The position numbers were made by a program, and so were the translations under genes. Below, piece by piece: positions 34,535 through 44,195 of a DNA stretch of 64,000 bases. How positions within the stretch are numbered: the stretch's first letter is position 1; every line of letters starts with the position of its first letter. The stretch is taken from NCBI GenBank assembly GCA_947378305.1, contig CANCJJ010000012.1:1-64000 (forward strand), given 5' to 3'. Under the pieces are notes generated by a model. That model searched no databases, was not told the origin of the DNA, and saw only the letters and a list, made by a program, of their open reading frames with translations. Source of the stretch: Phenylobacterium aquaticum (GTDB taxonomy: Bacteria; Pseudomonadota; Alphaproteobacteria; Caulobacterales; Caulobacteraceae).

Positions 34535-34543
34535 TGCTGCAGC

Positions 34544-34573
34544 GGTCTGTCGGGCCTCAGGGTCCGGCAGACC
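34544..34573 (+). terminator. Possible weak terminator between thiolase and carboxylase
   Basis: GGTCTGTCGG at 34544-34553 pairs with CCGGCAGACC at 34564-34573 (10 bp, one G-T pair; 10-nt loop). No T-run follows, so it may attenuate rather than stop transcription. Confidence 0.4.
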
Positions 34574-34639
34574 TGCTGATACGGGCGTGATCAGCGGCCG
34601 GTCGCGCCGGGTCTTTAATGGGCCGATCGGGGTGAGGTC

Positions 34640-37600
34640 ATGTCCAGGCTTTTGATCGCCAATCGCAGCGAAATCGCCATCCGTATTGCCCGGACGGCCG
34701 CAGAAATGGGCCTGACAACCCTCTCGGTTTATGCCGAAGATGATGCGACTTCCCTGCATGTTCGAAAGACCGATGAGGCCCTGGCCCTGCGGGGTTCCGG
34801 CCCGTCGGCCTATCTCGATGGGTCCCAGATCCTGGAGCTTGCCCGTACGGCGGGAGCCAACCTGATTCATCCAGGCTACGGATTTCTCAGTGAAAATGCC
34901 GACTTCGCCCGCGCCTGCGAGGCGGCGGGAATCGGGTTCATAGGCCCCACCCCCGAAACCCTGGCCCTGTTCGGCGACAAGGCCGCAGCCCGCGCCCTGG
35001 CCCAGGGATGCAGGATCCCTGTCCTGCCCGGAACCGAAGGGCCGACGAGCCTGGAGGCGGCCCTGGCCTTTCTGGAAACCCTGGGTCCCGGGGGGGCTGT
35101 CATGGTCAAGGCCATTTCCGGCGGCGGGGGACGGGGCATGCGTCCCGCCTCTTCGGCGGACGACTTGACCGAAGCCTTTGCGCGCTGTGCCTCAGAGGCC
35201 GAGGCTGCCTTTGGCGATGGCAGCCTTTATGTCGAACAATTCCTGCCCCGAGCCCGCCATGTCGAGGTGCAGATCGCGGGCGATGGTCAGGTGGTTTCCC
35301 ATCTCTGGGACCGGGAATGCAGCCTGCAACGCCAGAGGCAGAAGATCATTGAGGTCGCTCCGGCAGAGGCCCTGCCTGCGGAGGTTCGCGAGACCCTGTT
35401 CGAGGCCGCCATCACCCTGGGCCGGGCGGCAAATTATCGCGCCCTGGGCACAGTGGAATTCCTGGTCGAAGCAGGTGTCGACCAGCCCCGGGTCTTTTTC
35501 ATCGAAGCCAATCCCAGACTTCAGGTGGAGCATACGGTCACCGAGGCCGTGCTGGGTCTTGACCTCGTACAGATTCAGATCGACCTGGCCCGTGGGCGCA
35601 GTCTTGCCGACTTGGGCTTGCTCCAGTCCGATGTCCCCCGCCCCCGTGGCCTCGCGGTCCAGGCCCGGGTCAATCTGGAAACCATGCAGACGGACGGCTC
35701 AGCCCGTCCCGCAGGGGGAACCCTGTCCGCCTATGATCCGCCCTCCGGCCCCGGGGTTCGGGTGGACGGGTTCGGCTATAGCGGCTACCGGACCAGTGCC
35801 CGCTATGACAGCCTTCTGGCCAAGGTGATTGTCCACGCCACGGGTGGCGGACTGGCCACAGCCATGACCAAGACCCGCCGGGCCCTCTCTGAATTTCGCC
35901 TGACCGGGGCACCTACCAATATCGCCTTTCTGCAAGGCCTGCTGGCCCATCCTGCCGTCCTGCGCGGCGAGGTCCATACCCGGTTCATCGAAGAGTCCAT
36001 GACCGAGCTTCTGGCCATGGCTCCGGCCCCGTCGCTCTATTTTGAAGGCCAGGTTTCCGGCGCGGGACCGGCAAAACGCGCCGGTAGCCCGGTCGATACC
36101 AGTGATCCCCTGGCGGTCCTCGCCCTGGGTAAGTCCGGTCCGGATGCAGGGGCTCCTGCGGACGAAGATCTGGACGGCCCCGAAGGCACAAGGCCCCTGC
36201 GCGCCCCGCTTCAGGGCACGATCATCGCCCTGTCCGTCGCGGTCGGCGACGAGGTTCGCCAGGGCCAGGGGCTGCTGGTCATGGAAGCCATGAAGATGGA
36301 ACATGTGATCACCGCCGAGGTCTCGGGGCGGATCCGCGGACTGAATGTTGCCCTGGGCGACACCGTCTTCGAAGATCACCCCCTGGCCTTTATCGAAGAG
36401 GCCGATATCGGCCCGGCCCGTCAGCATGCCGAGGTTGACATCGACCTGGACGAGATCCGGCCCGATCTGGCCGAAGTCCTGGCCCGTCATGCCACCACCC
36501 GGGACGAGGCCCGGCCTGAGGCGGTCGCCCGGCGGCGCAAGACCGGCCAGAGAACCACCCGGGAGAATGTCGACGACCTCTGCGATCCTGGCTCCTTTGT
36601 CGAATACGGCCCCATGGTGGTGGCCGCCCGCCGACGCCGTAATTCCATGGAAGAGCTGATTGCCACCACGCCTGCCGACGGCATGGTCATGGGGCTTGGC
36701 CAGGTCAATGGTCACCTGTTTGCCGAAGATCGCGCCCGGGTGGCGGTCATGGCTTATGACTACACGGTTCTGGCGGGAACCCAGGGGGCGAATAACCACT
36801 GGAAGCTCGACCGGATGAGCGAACTGGCCCTGCGCTGGCGCGTGCCTACGGTCTTCTTCACCGAAGGCGGCGGCGGGCGTCCGGGCGATACAGAGGGCGG
36901 TGGCTTTACCCGGGGCTTTGAGCTCTGGGGGCGCCTGTCGGGGGCCGTGCCTCTGGTGGGGATCAATTCCGGCCGCTGCTTTGCCGGAAACGCAGCCGTG
37001 CTCGGCTGCTGCGACGTCATTATCGCGACCAAGGACTCCGCCCTGGGCATGGGCGGCCCCGCCATGGTTGAAGGCGGGGGGCTTGGCGTCTTCCGGCCGG
37101 AAGACATTGGGCCGGTCAAGGTCATGCAGGCCAATGGCACGATCGACGTCCTGGTCGAGGACGAGGCAGAGGCCGTGGCGGTGGCCAAGCAATACATTTC
37201 CTATTTCCAGGGACCCGTCCCGGACTGGACCTGTGCTGACCAGCGTCTGCTCCGCCGGTCCATCCCGGAAAACCGCCTGCGCGCCTATGATGTTCGCAAG
37301 GTGATCGAGCTGATTGCGGACACCGGCACCCTCCTGGAACTGCGGCCCAAATTCGGTCTGGCCATGGTGACCGCCTTCATCCGGGTGGAGGGCCGTCCCA
37401 TGGGAGTCATGGCCAATAATCCCCAGCATATCGGCGGGGCGATTGATGCGGATGCCTCGGACAAGGCGGCCCGTTTCATGCAGCTCTGCGAGGCCTTCGA
37501 CATTCCGATCCTGTCCCTGTCAGACACCCCCGGAAACATGGTGGGTCCAGAGGCGGAAAAGACCGGCCTCATCCGGCACTGCTCGCGGCTGTTTGTCATC

Positions 37601-37999
37601 GGGGCCAATCTGACCGTCCCCATCTTCTCTGTGGTCCTGCGCAAGAGCTATGGTCTGGGGGCCATAGCCATGACCGGGGGCAGCTATCAGGCGGCCATGT
37701 TCTGCGTGTCCTGGCCCACCGGGGAGTTTGGTGGCATGGGGCTGGAGGGCTCGGTCAAGCTGGGCTACCGCAATGAGCTGGCGGCCATTGCCGATCCTGT
37801 GGCCCGCAAGGCGAAATTCGATGACATGGTCGCCGCCGCCTATGCCCGGGGCAAGGCGCTTGCCCAGGCCTCGGGTCCGGCCCTGGATGACGTGATCGAC
37901 CCTGCCGACACCCGCCGCTGGGTCGCCACAGGTCTCAAGTCCCTGCCGCCGGTGCCTGTCCGGACGGAAAAGAAGCTGCGCTGGATCGATAGCTGGTAG
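34640..37999 (+). CDS. Single-chain biotin-dependent acyl-CoA carboxylase
   Basis: This 1119-aa fusion carries all three activities of an acyl-CoA carboxylase. Residues 1-~450 are biotin carboxylase ('LIANRSEIAIRIARTA', 'KAISGGGGRGMR', 'FIEANPRLQVEHTVTE'). Residues ~515-590 are the biotin carrier with biotinyl-Lys552 in 'VMEAMKMEHV'. Residues ~600-1119 are a carboxyltransferase ('GGGRPGDTEGGG', 'GGSYQAAMFCVSWPTGEFGGM'). The layout and length match single-chain long-chain acyl-CoA carboxylases described in actinobacteria and alphaproteobacteria, rather than the two-subunit propionyl-CoA enzyme. It probably carboxylates a branched or long acyl-CoA made by the neighbouring pathway. It ends 1 bp from the convergent CoA-transferase. 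Confidence 0.95.
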   Translation: MSRLLIANRSEIAIRIARTAAEMGLTTLSVYAEDDATSLHVRKTDEALALRGSGPSAYLDGSQILELARTAGANLIHPGYGFLSENADFARACEAAGIGFIGPTPETLALFGDKAAARALAQGCRIPVLPGTEGPTSLEAALAFLETLGPGGAVMVKAISGGGGRGMRPASSADDLTEAFARCASEAEAAFGDGSLYVEQFLPRARHVEVQIAGDGQVVSHLWDRECSLQRQRQKIIEVAPAEALPAEVRETLFEAAITLGRAANYRALGTVEFLVEAGVDQPRVFFIEANPRLQVEHTVTEAVLGLDLVQIQIDLARGRSLADLGLLQSDVPRPRGLAVQARVNLETMQTDGSARPAGGTLSAYDPPSGPGVRVDGFGYSGYRTSARYDSLLAKVIVHATGGGLATAMTKTRRALSEFRLTGAPTNIAFLQGLLAHPAVLRGEVHTRFIEESMTELLAMAPAPSLYFEGQVSGAGPAKRAGSPVDTSDPLAVLALGKSGPDAGAPADEDLDGPEGTRPLRAPLQGTIIALSVAVGDEVRQGQGLLVMEAMKMEHVITAEVSGRIRGLNVALGDTVFEDHPLAFIEEADIGPARQHAEVDIDLDEIRPDLAEVLARHATTRDEARPEAVARRRKTGQRTTRENVDDLCDPGSFVEYGPMVVAARRRRNSMEELIATTPADGMVMGLGQVNGHLFAEDRARVAVMAYDYTVLAGTQGANNHWKLDRMSELALRWRVPTVFFTEGGGGRPGDTEGGGFTRGFELWGRLSGAVPLVGINSGRCFAGNAAVLGCCDVIIATKDSALGMGGPAMVEGGGLGVFRPEDIGPVKVMQANGTIDVLVEDEAEAVAVAKQYISYFQGPVPDWTCADQRLLRRSIPENRLRAYDVRKVIELIADTGTLLELRPKFGLAMVTAFIRVEGRPMGVMANNPQHIGGAIDADASDKAARFMQLCEAFDIPILSLSDTPGNMVGPEAEKTGLIRHCSRLFVIGANLTVPIFSVVLRKSYGLGAIAMTGGSYQAAMFCVSWPTGEFGGMGLEGSVKLGYRNELAAIADPVARKAKFDDMVAAAYARGKALAQASGPALDDVIDPADTRRWVATGLKSLPPVPVRTEKKLRWIDSW

Positions 38000-38000
38000 G

Positions 38001-39191
38001 TCAGGCCTGAAGCCGGGCCAGGATGGCGTCGATCTTGGCGGGATCTAGGCCAGCTTCCTCAAGCACCTCGCGGGTATGCTCCCCGAGTTTGGGGGCGGCC
38101 CGGCTGACCTCCGGGGCCCCTTCCGGGAACCGCCCGGGCGCTGCCGGCGAGGCCATTTTACCGCCCCAGCCATCGCCAATCTCCACGGCACAACCAGACG
38201 CGGCAAACTGGGGCGAGCCCGCCATCTCCCCCAGGGTCTGCAAGGGGGCCCAGGCCAGATCGGCGGCGGTGAGAATTTCGGCGGCTTGCGCCAGGGTCAT
38301 TCGGGCAAAGGCGGCGTCCACCAGGGCGCGAATTTCCCGGACAATGTCCAGGTCCAGGGAGGGCAGGGCCAGGCGGGGATCTGCCGCCACCTCCGCATGA
38401 CCTAGAACCCGCATAAGGGTCGGGTAACAACTGGGGCCCTTGAGCACAAAGCAAAGCCATCGGTCGTCAGAGGTGCGGAAATATATCCCTGAAATCGGAT
38501 GGGGCCTCTGGTCCCGGGCCTGGGTGGTCGGGGCCTCGCCAAACCGCAGATAGGTCGACATGTCCCACCCAAGGGCATAGTTGGCCGTGCGCAGGAGTGA
38601 GGTTTCCACCAGTCGGCCGCGTCCCGTCTCATGGCGTTCATGGACGGCCGCCAGGACGGCAGACAAGGTGGCCAGAGCCGTGGCGTGATCGCCAAATCCC
38701 GGGCGACAGGCAAAGGGTTCCTGATCCGGTGGAATATGCGACCGGCCGACGCCGCTCTTGGTCCAGAAGACGGTGATGTCAAAGGCGGGCAGGTCCACAT
38801 CGGGGCCTTCCAGCCCTACGCCCGAGACGCTGGCATAGATCATTCGCGGCATTTGACGCTTCAGGGTCTCATAATCCAGCCGCGCCCGCTTGAGGGCACC
38901 CGGGCGGACATTCGTAATGAAAACATCGGCATCCCTGAGCACGGCCAGCAGGGCTGCGCGCCCCTCGTCGGAGGCGATATCCAGGGCAATACCCCGCTTG
39001 CCCCGGTTTTCCATGCTGAAGATCGGACTGCCGGGCATGTCGGCACTCTCTGGATAGAAGGTCCGGGTGGCATCGCCCGTCAGGGACTCGACCTTGATAA
39101 CGTCTGCCCCCCAATCCGCCATGATGGCCGCACAGCCCGGGGCGGCGATCCAGGTCGCGAGTTCGACCACCTTCAAGCCCTGAAGCAGCAT
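38001..39191 (-). CDS. Family III CoA-transferase (CaiB/BaiF)
   Basis: This 396-aa enzyme would move CoA between carboxylic acids. Hallmarks are 'LKVVELATWIAAPGCAAIMADWGADVIKVE', 'NRGKRGIALDI', 'DVFITNVRPGAL' and catalytic Asp168 in 'FGDHATAL'. GGGGAG precedes the ATG. It is the third gene of a minus-strand set with an SDR and a VOC protein. Bile-acid and carnitine pathways use such enzymes to activate carboxylates without ATP; the substrate here is not known. Confidence 0.93.
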   Translation of the reverse strand: MLLQGLKVVELATWIAAPGCAAIMADWGADVIKVESLTGDATRTFYPESADMPGSPIFSMENRGKRGIALDIASDEGRAALLAVLRDADVFITNVRPGALKRARLDYETLKRQMPRMIYASVSGVGLEGPDVDLPAFDITVFWTKSGVGRSHIPPDQEPFACRPGFGDHATALATLSAVLAAVHERHETGRGRLVETSLLRTANYALGWDMSTYLRFGEAPTTQARDQRPHPISGIYFRTSDDRWLCFVLKGPSCYPTLMRVLGHAEVAADPRLALPSLDLDIVREIRALVDAAFARMTLAQAAEILTAADLAWAPLQTLGEMAGSPQFAASGCAVEIGDGWGGKMASPAAPGRFPEGAPEVSRAAPKLGEHTREVLEEAGLDPAKIDAILARLQA

Positions 39192-39270
39192 GTGTCTCTC
39201 CCCAATCCGGGCGTGTTCTCAACCCTTGGCCTCAGACTGGCGCTAATCGCCCGACCAGACAACCCAAAGG

Positions 39271-40026
39271 TCAGGCCGTGACCAGATCAATCCGGGTTCC
39301 GCTCAAAACGACTTGACCCTCGGCATTCAAACAGCCCCGCGACCTGGCCCGAGCCAGGACCTCCGCCTTGTCCCGCACCAAGACCTCAAGGGCGCTGACA
39401 CCCTCGCCGCGCCCGTCCCGGGCCGGCACGAAGCGGATTGTGCTAAGGTCCATGGCGAGCGCAAAGCCATCGTCCAGGGCTTCCACGGGCAGGCCCAGAA
39501 CCTCGCCCCATCGTCGGGCCAGGGTCTCGGGATCAGGACCTTGAAGCTCGACACTTGTCAGGGCCTGGGTCACATCCGTCTTGACGTGGGCCTGCCAGTC
39601 CGGGCCGCCCCAGTCCCAGCGTTCGGGCGGCTCCATGGCATCCAGGGACAAAATGGCCCCGCCCACATCCCGGGGATGCAGGTGGGTCATCCAGACCCCG
39701 TCACGATCGGCACTGGCCACAACCCGCACCTGGCAGGCTTCAGCCAAGGCCCGGGCGGCGACAATGTCCTCCATTTGCAGAATGACCATATAGCCGCCAT
39801 CCCCGCCGCGCTTGTCCAGCAGACGACCCGCCGTCGTGCCCGGCTCATTGGGCGAGACAACCTCCAGAAAACCATCGCCGATCGGCAGCACGACATTGAC
39901 CAGTCCGAACTTGGCCACGGCCGGATCCCGATAGGCGATCTCCAGCCCCAGGACCTCGGTGATGTCGGCGGCCGCAGCCTCAAGGTCGTGGGCAACGAGG
40001 GCAATCTGTCTCAGCCTCATGGACAT
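39271..40026 (-). CDS. VOC-superfamily (glyoxalase-like) protein
   Basis: This 251-aa protein has two paired vicinal-oxygen-chelate modules: N-terminal 'LRQIALVAHDLEAAAADITEVLGLEI' with 'FGLVNVVLPIGDGFLEVVSP', and C-terminal 'TSVELQGPDPETLARRWGEVLGL'. Metal-ligand candidates include the His of 'LVAHDL' and the Glu of 'FLEVVSP'. VOC members are epimerases, dioxygenases, lyases or isomerases; a methylmalonyl-CoA-epimerase-like role would suit the neighbouring carboxylase, but this is speculative. Start at 40026 is 10 bp after the SDR stop, with GAGG upstream. Confidence 0.8.
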   Translation of the reverse strand: MSMRLRQIALVAHDLEAAAADITEVLGLEIAYRDPAVAKFGLVNVVLPIGDGFLEVVSPNEPGTTAGRLLDKRGGDGGYMVILQMEDIVAARALAEACQVRVVASADRDGVWMTHLHPRDVGGAILSLDAMEPPERWDWGGPDWQAHVKTDVTQALTSVELQGPDPETLARRWGEVLGLPVEALDDGFALAMDLSTIRFVPARDGRGEGVSALEVLVRDKAEVLARARSRGCLNAEGQVVLSGTRIDLVTA

Positions 40027-40036
40027 TGGGCAATCC

Positions 40037-40846
40037 TCAGGAGACGCCGACGACACCGCCATCGCTGGCAATGACCTGACCAACCACGAATTCCCCGGCC
40101 CGGGAGCAGAGGAAGATGGCGAGACCCGCAATGTCCTCAGGCGTCCCAACCCGGCCACTTGGGTTGTTGCGACCGATCCGGTCCCAGTCCGCCGTCTCTG
40201 TCTCGCCGCCAAAGCCCACGCCTGTGGACAGCATCCAGGTGGGGTAGGGGCCTGGCGCAATGGCATTGCAGAGAATGCGTTCCTTGGTCAGGTGTGCCGC
40301 CAGGAACCGGGTCAGGTGATGCACAGCCGCCTTGGACGCACCGTAGGAGAAGGTGTCGAAGGTCGCGGACTTCAGGCCATCGATTGAGCCAATATTGACG
40401 ACCCGAGCTGGCGCGCCCTCGGCACCCGCCTTGCGTAACAGGGGCAAGAGTTTCTGGGTCAGGAAGAAGACCGCCTTGACGTTGGTGTCCATGACCTTGT
40501 CCCAGCCCACCTCGGGAAAGGCGTCAATCGGGGCTCCCCAGGCGGCTCCGGCATTATTGATCAGTATGTCGAGTCGGGGCTCCAGGTCCGCCAGCCGGGT
40601 TGCCAGGGAGGTGACCCCCTCCATGACCGACAGGTCCGCTGGCAGGGAAATACATTCGCCCTGATAGGCCTCTGACAACCGCTTCGCCGTCGCATCGCAG
40701 ACCGCGGCCTTGCGTGATGAGATATAGACCTTGGCTCCGGCCGCCAGCAGTCCGGCGGCTATCATTTCGCCAATGCCCCGCGAGCCGCCCGTGACCAGGG
40801 CCACCTTGCCCTGCACAGAGAACAGTCCGTCAAATGTCGTTGTCAT
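40037..40846 (-). CDS. Short-chain dehydrogenase/reductase
   Basis: This 269-aa SDR has the NAD(P)-binding 'VALVTGGSRGIGEMIA', 'INNAG', catalytic Ser in 'NIGSIDG' and Y-x3-K in 'YGASKAA', plus the C-terminal 'VVGQVIASDGGVVG'. It would oxidise or reduce a hydroxy/keto group; the family includes hydroxysteroid and 3-hydroxyacyl-CoA dehydrogenases. Start at 40846 has GGGAGAGAAGC upstream; a 20-codon extension is open but lacks a ribosome site. It leads the SDR-VOC-CoA-transferase set. Confidence 0.95.
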   Translation of the reverse strand: MTTTFDGLFSVQGKVALVTGGSRGIGEMIAAGLLAAGAKVYISSRKAAVCDATAKRLSEAYQGECISLPADLSVMEGVTSLATRLADLEPRLDILINNAGAAWGAPIDAFPEVGWDKVMDTNVKAVFFLTQKLLPLLRKAGAEGAPARVVNIGSIDGLKSATFDTFSYGASKAAVHHLTRFLAAHLTKERILCNAIAPGPYPTWMLSTGVGFGGETETADWDRIGRNNPSGRVGTPEDIAGLAIFLCSRAGEFVVGQVIASDGGVVGVS

Positions 40847-41082
40847 GCTTCTCTCCCGGCTTTGCCGCATCTGCCTTGATGGGTCGTTCATCCTACCTTC
40901 GATCAAACTGTGCCGACTTCCGCAAGGGCTGATCGGTTCGCTCTGCCCCGTCCAAAATACTGCTAGAAAATAACGAGTGTGACATAAATATTATGGCGGC
41001 TCAGGCGAAGGGCTGACAGATTGTGCAAGGCAAGGCTTCTCAATGAGCGGAAGTCGGACCCATCTAGGGAGTTGAAAATCAG

Positions 41083-44031
41083 ATGATGAAGGCACGTTAT
41101 TTTTGTGGCGTATCGGCAGCGGCGGTGGCGCTCTCCGCCCTGATGGCCGGGTCGGCCCTGGCCCAGGAAAAAGCGACGACGGTTGAAGAAGTCGTCGTCA
41201 CCGGGTCCTTCATTTCCGGAACCCCCAAGACAACCGCGATCCCGATCGCCGTCATCAGCCAGCAGGAGCTGGAAAAGCGCGGCTCGCCGTCAGTGGTTGA
41301 CCTGATCAAATCCCTGCCGATCAGCGGACCTGTTCTGGGCGACACCAACCAGTTTTCGACAGCGGCCCAGGGCCGGAATGGTGGCGGGTCCATCAATATC
41401 CGCGGCCTGGGACCCCAGCGGACCCTGGTTCTGCTGAATGGCAAGCGGTTTGGCGGTTATCAGGCTGACACCAACCTTCTGCCCGCCTCGGCCATTGGCC
41501 GGGTTGAAGTCCTGAAGGACGGCGCGGCGGCCACCTATGGCTCGGATGCCATCGGCGGGGTTGCAAACTTCATTACCCGCAAGAACTTCACCGGCCTGGA
41601 AGTGGCTGCGGACTATCGCTATGTCCCCGGTTCGGATGGCGGCGATTATACCGGCAGCCTGCTCTATGGCTGGGTCGGCGACACCTCCAACCTCCTGGTC
41701 AGCGTCGGCTATCAGCACCGCGCAGAGCTGAGCAATACCGAGCGCAAATGGGTCGATGCCCCCTATACGACCAACCCCTCGGGCTGGTCGGTCCTGGGCA
41801 ATCCGGGTGCCTGGACCATCAAGAACGGCAGTGCTGGCACGGGCTCGACCGTGGGCTTTGCGGTTGATGCCAATTGCGGGGCCGTCGGCGGCTTTGCCGG
41901 CTACAGCGGCACCACACCTGCCTGCTATTTCAGCTATCTGCCCTTCGACAACCTGGTTGAAACCACTGACCAGTATCAGGGCTATGCCGAGTTCAATTCC
42001 GACGTTGGCGAGACCTCGAAGTTCCACGTTGAGGCCCTCTACAGCCAGACCAACCTGCCCGACACGCGCTTCTCGCCGTCCTATCCCCAGACCTCGGGAC
42101 CGAGTGGTCCGGGCAGCGTCAATGTCTTCTATGTGCCCTCCTCAAACCCGGGCTTTGCGACCTTCCTGTCCCAGACGGGAAATAGCGCCCTGGCGGGAAC
42201 CGCCCAGAGCGCGACGGCAACCCTGTGGCGGGCGCTTGGCAATGGCGGAAATATTTCCACCGGCGGCAAGGGTGGCCAGAGCGGCAGCCGCAAGTATGAA
42301 GAAATGCGCCTGACCAGCGGTTTGAAGGGTGAGACGGGCTATTTCGGCATCAATTATGACGTCGGGCTGACCTATATCCACGAGTGGGAAGACCAGCAGA
42401 CCACCGACATTCTGATCGATCGCGAACAGCGGGCCCTGAACGGTCTGGGCGGTGCAAACTGCACCGGCTCCACCCCGGGAGCCAATGGTTGCCAGTATTT
42501 CAACCCCTTCTCGAATGCCTATTCAGGCAATCCTGCCCTGAACCTGACCAATCCCGGCTATGTCTCGGCCAATGCAAACTCCAAGGAGCTCATCGCCTGG
42601 ATGTTTGATCGCCAGAAGTTTAAGCGTCAGCAGGACACCTTTGTTGTCGACGCCGTTCTGAACGGCAAGCTTCCCATCACCCTCCCGGGCGGTGATCTGG
42701 GCTGGGCGGCAGGCTCCCAGTACCGGAAGGTCAGCTATCGCCAGCAAATCGGCAGCCCCTATTACAATTCGGAAATCACGCCCTGCCCCGTGTCTGGCGT
42801 GACCAACTGCACCTTCAAGACGGGCCCCTATATCTTCCTGGGCCAGAACAAGGATCTGGACCTCGAACAGAGCGTCTTTGCCTTGTTCGGCGAAATGAAC
42901 CTGCCCGTGACTGAGACCATTAATGCCCAGCTGGCCGTTCGCTATGAAGACTATGGCGGACAGACAGGTTCTACCACCAATCCGCAGCTTCGGGCCAAGT
43001 GGCAGGCGACGGACTGGCTGGCCTTGCGCGGTTCGGTCGGGACCTCCTTCCGGGGTCCGACAGCCCAGAATGTCGCCCCGACCGGGACGACGGGCCTCTC
43101 CGGCATTACCGCCGCGGGCAATAACTTCAAGTCGGTGGACTTCTTCGGCAACCCAAAGGTTCAGGCGGAAACGGCCACGACCTTCAGCCTGGGCGCGATT
43201 GTCCAGGTCAGCCACCTGACCGCGACCCTGGATTACTGGTCCTATGAGCTGAATGACCAGATCACCACCGTCCCGGCCAATGTGGTTGCCACCGCAGTTG
43301 GTGGCACGGGGAACGGTTCCCAGGCTGTGAACTGCTCCCATGGGCTGCGTTATCTGATCACCTTCAACAACAACAACGCCTGCACCCAGGGAACGACCGT
43401 CGGCAACGACATTGCCCGGGTCCGGTCTGACACCACGAATGGCCCGAAGATCACCACCAACGGGATCGACGGCGACATCGACTATCGCTTCGACGATGTC
43501 ATGGGCGGCGGACTGAATGTCGGTGCCAACGTCAGCTATGTCCTGAAATACGAGCAGGGCGAGTTCACCTATGGCGGCGTCAAGGTTTCTGGTGCCTATG
43601 ATGCGGTGGGCTATACCAACTATGACCGTCTGCCCGGGACCATCCCGAAATGGCGCGGCCAGTTCTATGCCGATTATAGCCATGGCAGCCACAACCTGCG
43701 CTGGACCATCAACTATACGGATGGCGTGAAGGACAATCGCGGCCCGACCACGGTTCAGACCGGCTCTTCGACCAACTGTAATGTGGCAAATGCCACAGCG
43801 GGCACGGCGACCAACTGCAAGCTGATCACCTTCGGCCTGAAACAGGACGCCTTCATCTCCCACGACCTGACCTACCGGCTGCTCCTGCCCAAGGACATCA
43901 CCCTCACCGCCTCGGTGCTGAATGTCCTGGATACGGATCCTCCGGGGGCCCGGATCGAGTACAGCTACGATCCCTTTGTCGGTAACCCCCTGGGCCGCAC
44001 CTACAAGGTCGGGCTTCGCAAGAAGTTCTGA
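41083..44031 (+). CDS. TonB-dependent outer-membrane receptor (large, third catabolic-region receptor)
   Basis: This 982-aa protein has a signal peptide ending near 'GSALAQ' (residue 27), TonB-box region 'TVEEVVVTGSFI', plug motifs 'INIRGLGPQRTLVLLNGKRFGGY' and 'IGRVEVLKDGAAATYGSDAIGGVANF', and C-terminal 'RTYKVGLRKKF'. This plug class ('RTLVLLNGKR') differs from the tandem pair at 25694 and 28438, so it probably takes a different ligand. Its leader shares TAGGGAGTTGAAA with the receptor at 28438. A terminator follows. It is divergent from the SDR operon. Confidence 0.95.
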   Translation: MMKARYFCGVSAAAVALSALMAGSALAQEKATTVEEVVVTGSFISGTPKTTAIPIAVISQQELEKRGSPSVVDLIKSLPISGPVLGDTNQFSTAAQGRNGGGSINIRGLGPQRTLVLLNGKRFGGYQADTNLLPASAIGRVEVLKDGAAATYGSDAIGGVANFITRKNFTGLEVAADYRYVPGSDGGDYTGSLLYGWVGDTSNLLVSVGYQHRAELSNTERKWVDAPYTTNPSGWSVLGNPGAWTIKNGSAGTGSTVGFAVDANCGAVGGFAGYSGTTPACYFSYLPFDNLVETTDQYQGYAEFNSDVGETSKFHVEALYSQTNLPDTRFSPSYPQTSGPSGPGSVNVFYVPSSNPGFATFLSQTGNSALAGTAQSATATLWRALGNGGNISTGGKGGQSGSRKYEEMRLTSGLKGETGYFGINYDVGLTYIHEWEDQQTTDILIDREQRALNGLGGANCTGSTPGANGCQYFNPFSNAYSGNPALNLTNPGYVSANANSKELIAWMFDRQKFKRQQDTFVVDAVLNGKLPITLPGGDLGWAAGSQYRKVSYRQQIGSPYYNSEITPCPVSGVTNCTFKTGPYIFLGQNKDLDLEQSVFALFGEMNLPVTETINAQLAVRYEDYGGQTGSTTNPQLRAKWQATDWLALRGSVGTSFRGPTAQNVAPTGTTGLSGITAAGNNFKSVDFFGNPKVQAETATTFSLGAIVQVSHLTATLDYWSYELNDQITTVPANVVATAVGGTGNGSQAVNCSHGLRYLITFNNNNACTQGTTVGNDIARVRSDTTNGPKITTNGIDGDIDYRFDDVMGGGLNVGANVSYVLKYEQGEFTYGGVKVSGAYDAVGYTNYDRLPGTIPKWRGQFYADYSHGSHNLRWTINYTDGVKDNRGPTTVQTGSSTNCNVANATAGTATNCKLITFGLKQDAFISHDLTYRLLLPKDITLTASVLNVLDTDPPGARIEYSYDPFVGNPLGRTYKVGLRKKF

Positions 44032-44055
44032 TTTTTGGGTCATCCTTGAAACCAG

Positions 44056-44090
44056 AAACGCCGCCTCCTCATAGGGGCGGCGTTTTTCTT
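44056..44090 (+). terminator. Rho-independent terminator of the 982-aa receptor gene
   Basis: AAACGCCGCC at 44056-44065 pairs with GGCGGCGTTT at 44076-44085, with a 10-nt loop; the right arm runs into TTTTTCTT. It lies 25 bp beyond the stop codon. Confidence 0.9.
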
Positions 44091-44195
44091 TGGTGGCAGA
44101 GAGCCCGGCCTAAACTGGAATCGGAAGCTTCACACGATTGACAGGCCGGGGGCAGGAGATCACCATTCTCAAAACACATGCCTTGGGAGAGCGAA

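Noticed and set aside
35699-37429. 576-aa open frame on the minus strand inside the carboxylase gene
   Set aside because: No recognisable motif, fully covered by the intact biotin carboxylase fusion on the plus strand.
42523-44043. 506-aa minus-strand frame under the 982-aa receptor
   Set aside because: Shadow of the receptor gene; no domain, no ribosome site.
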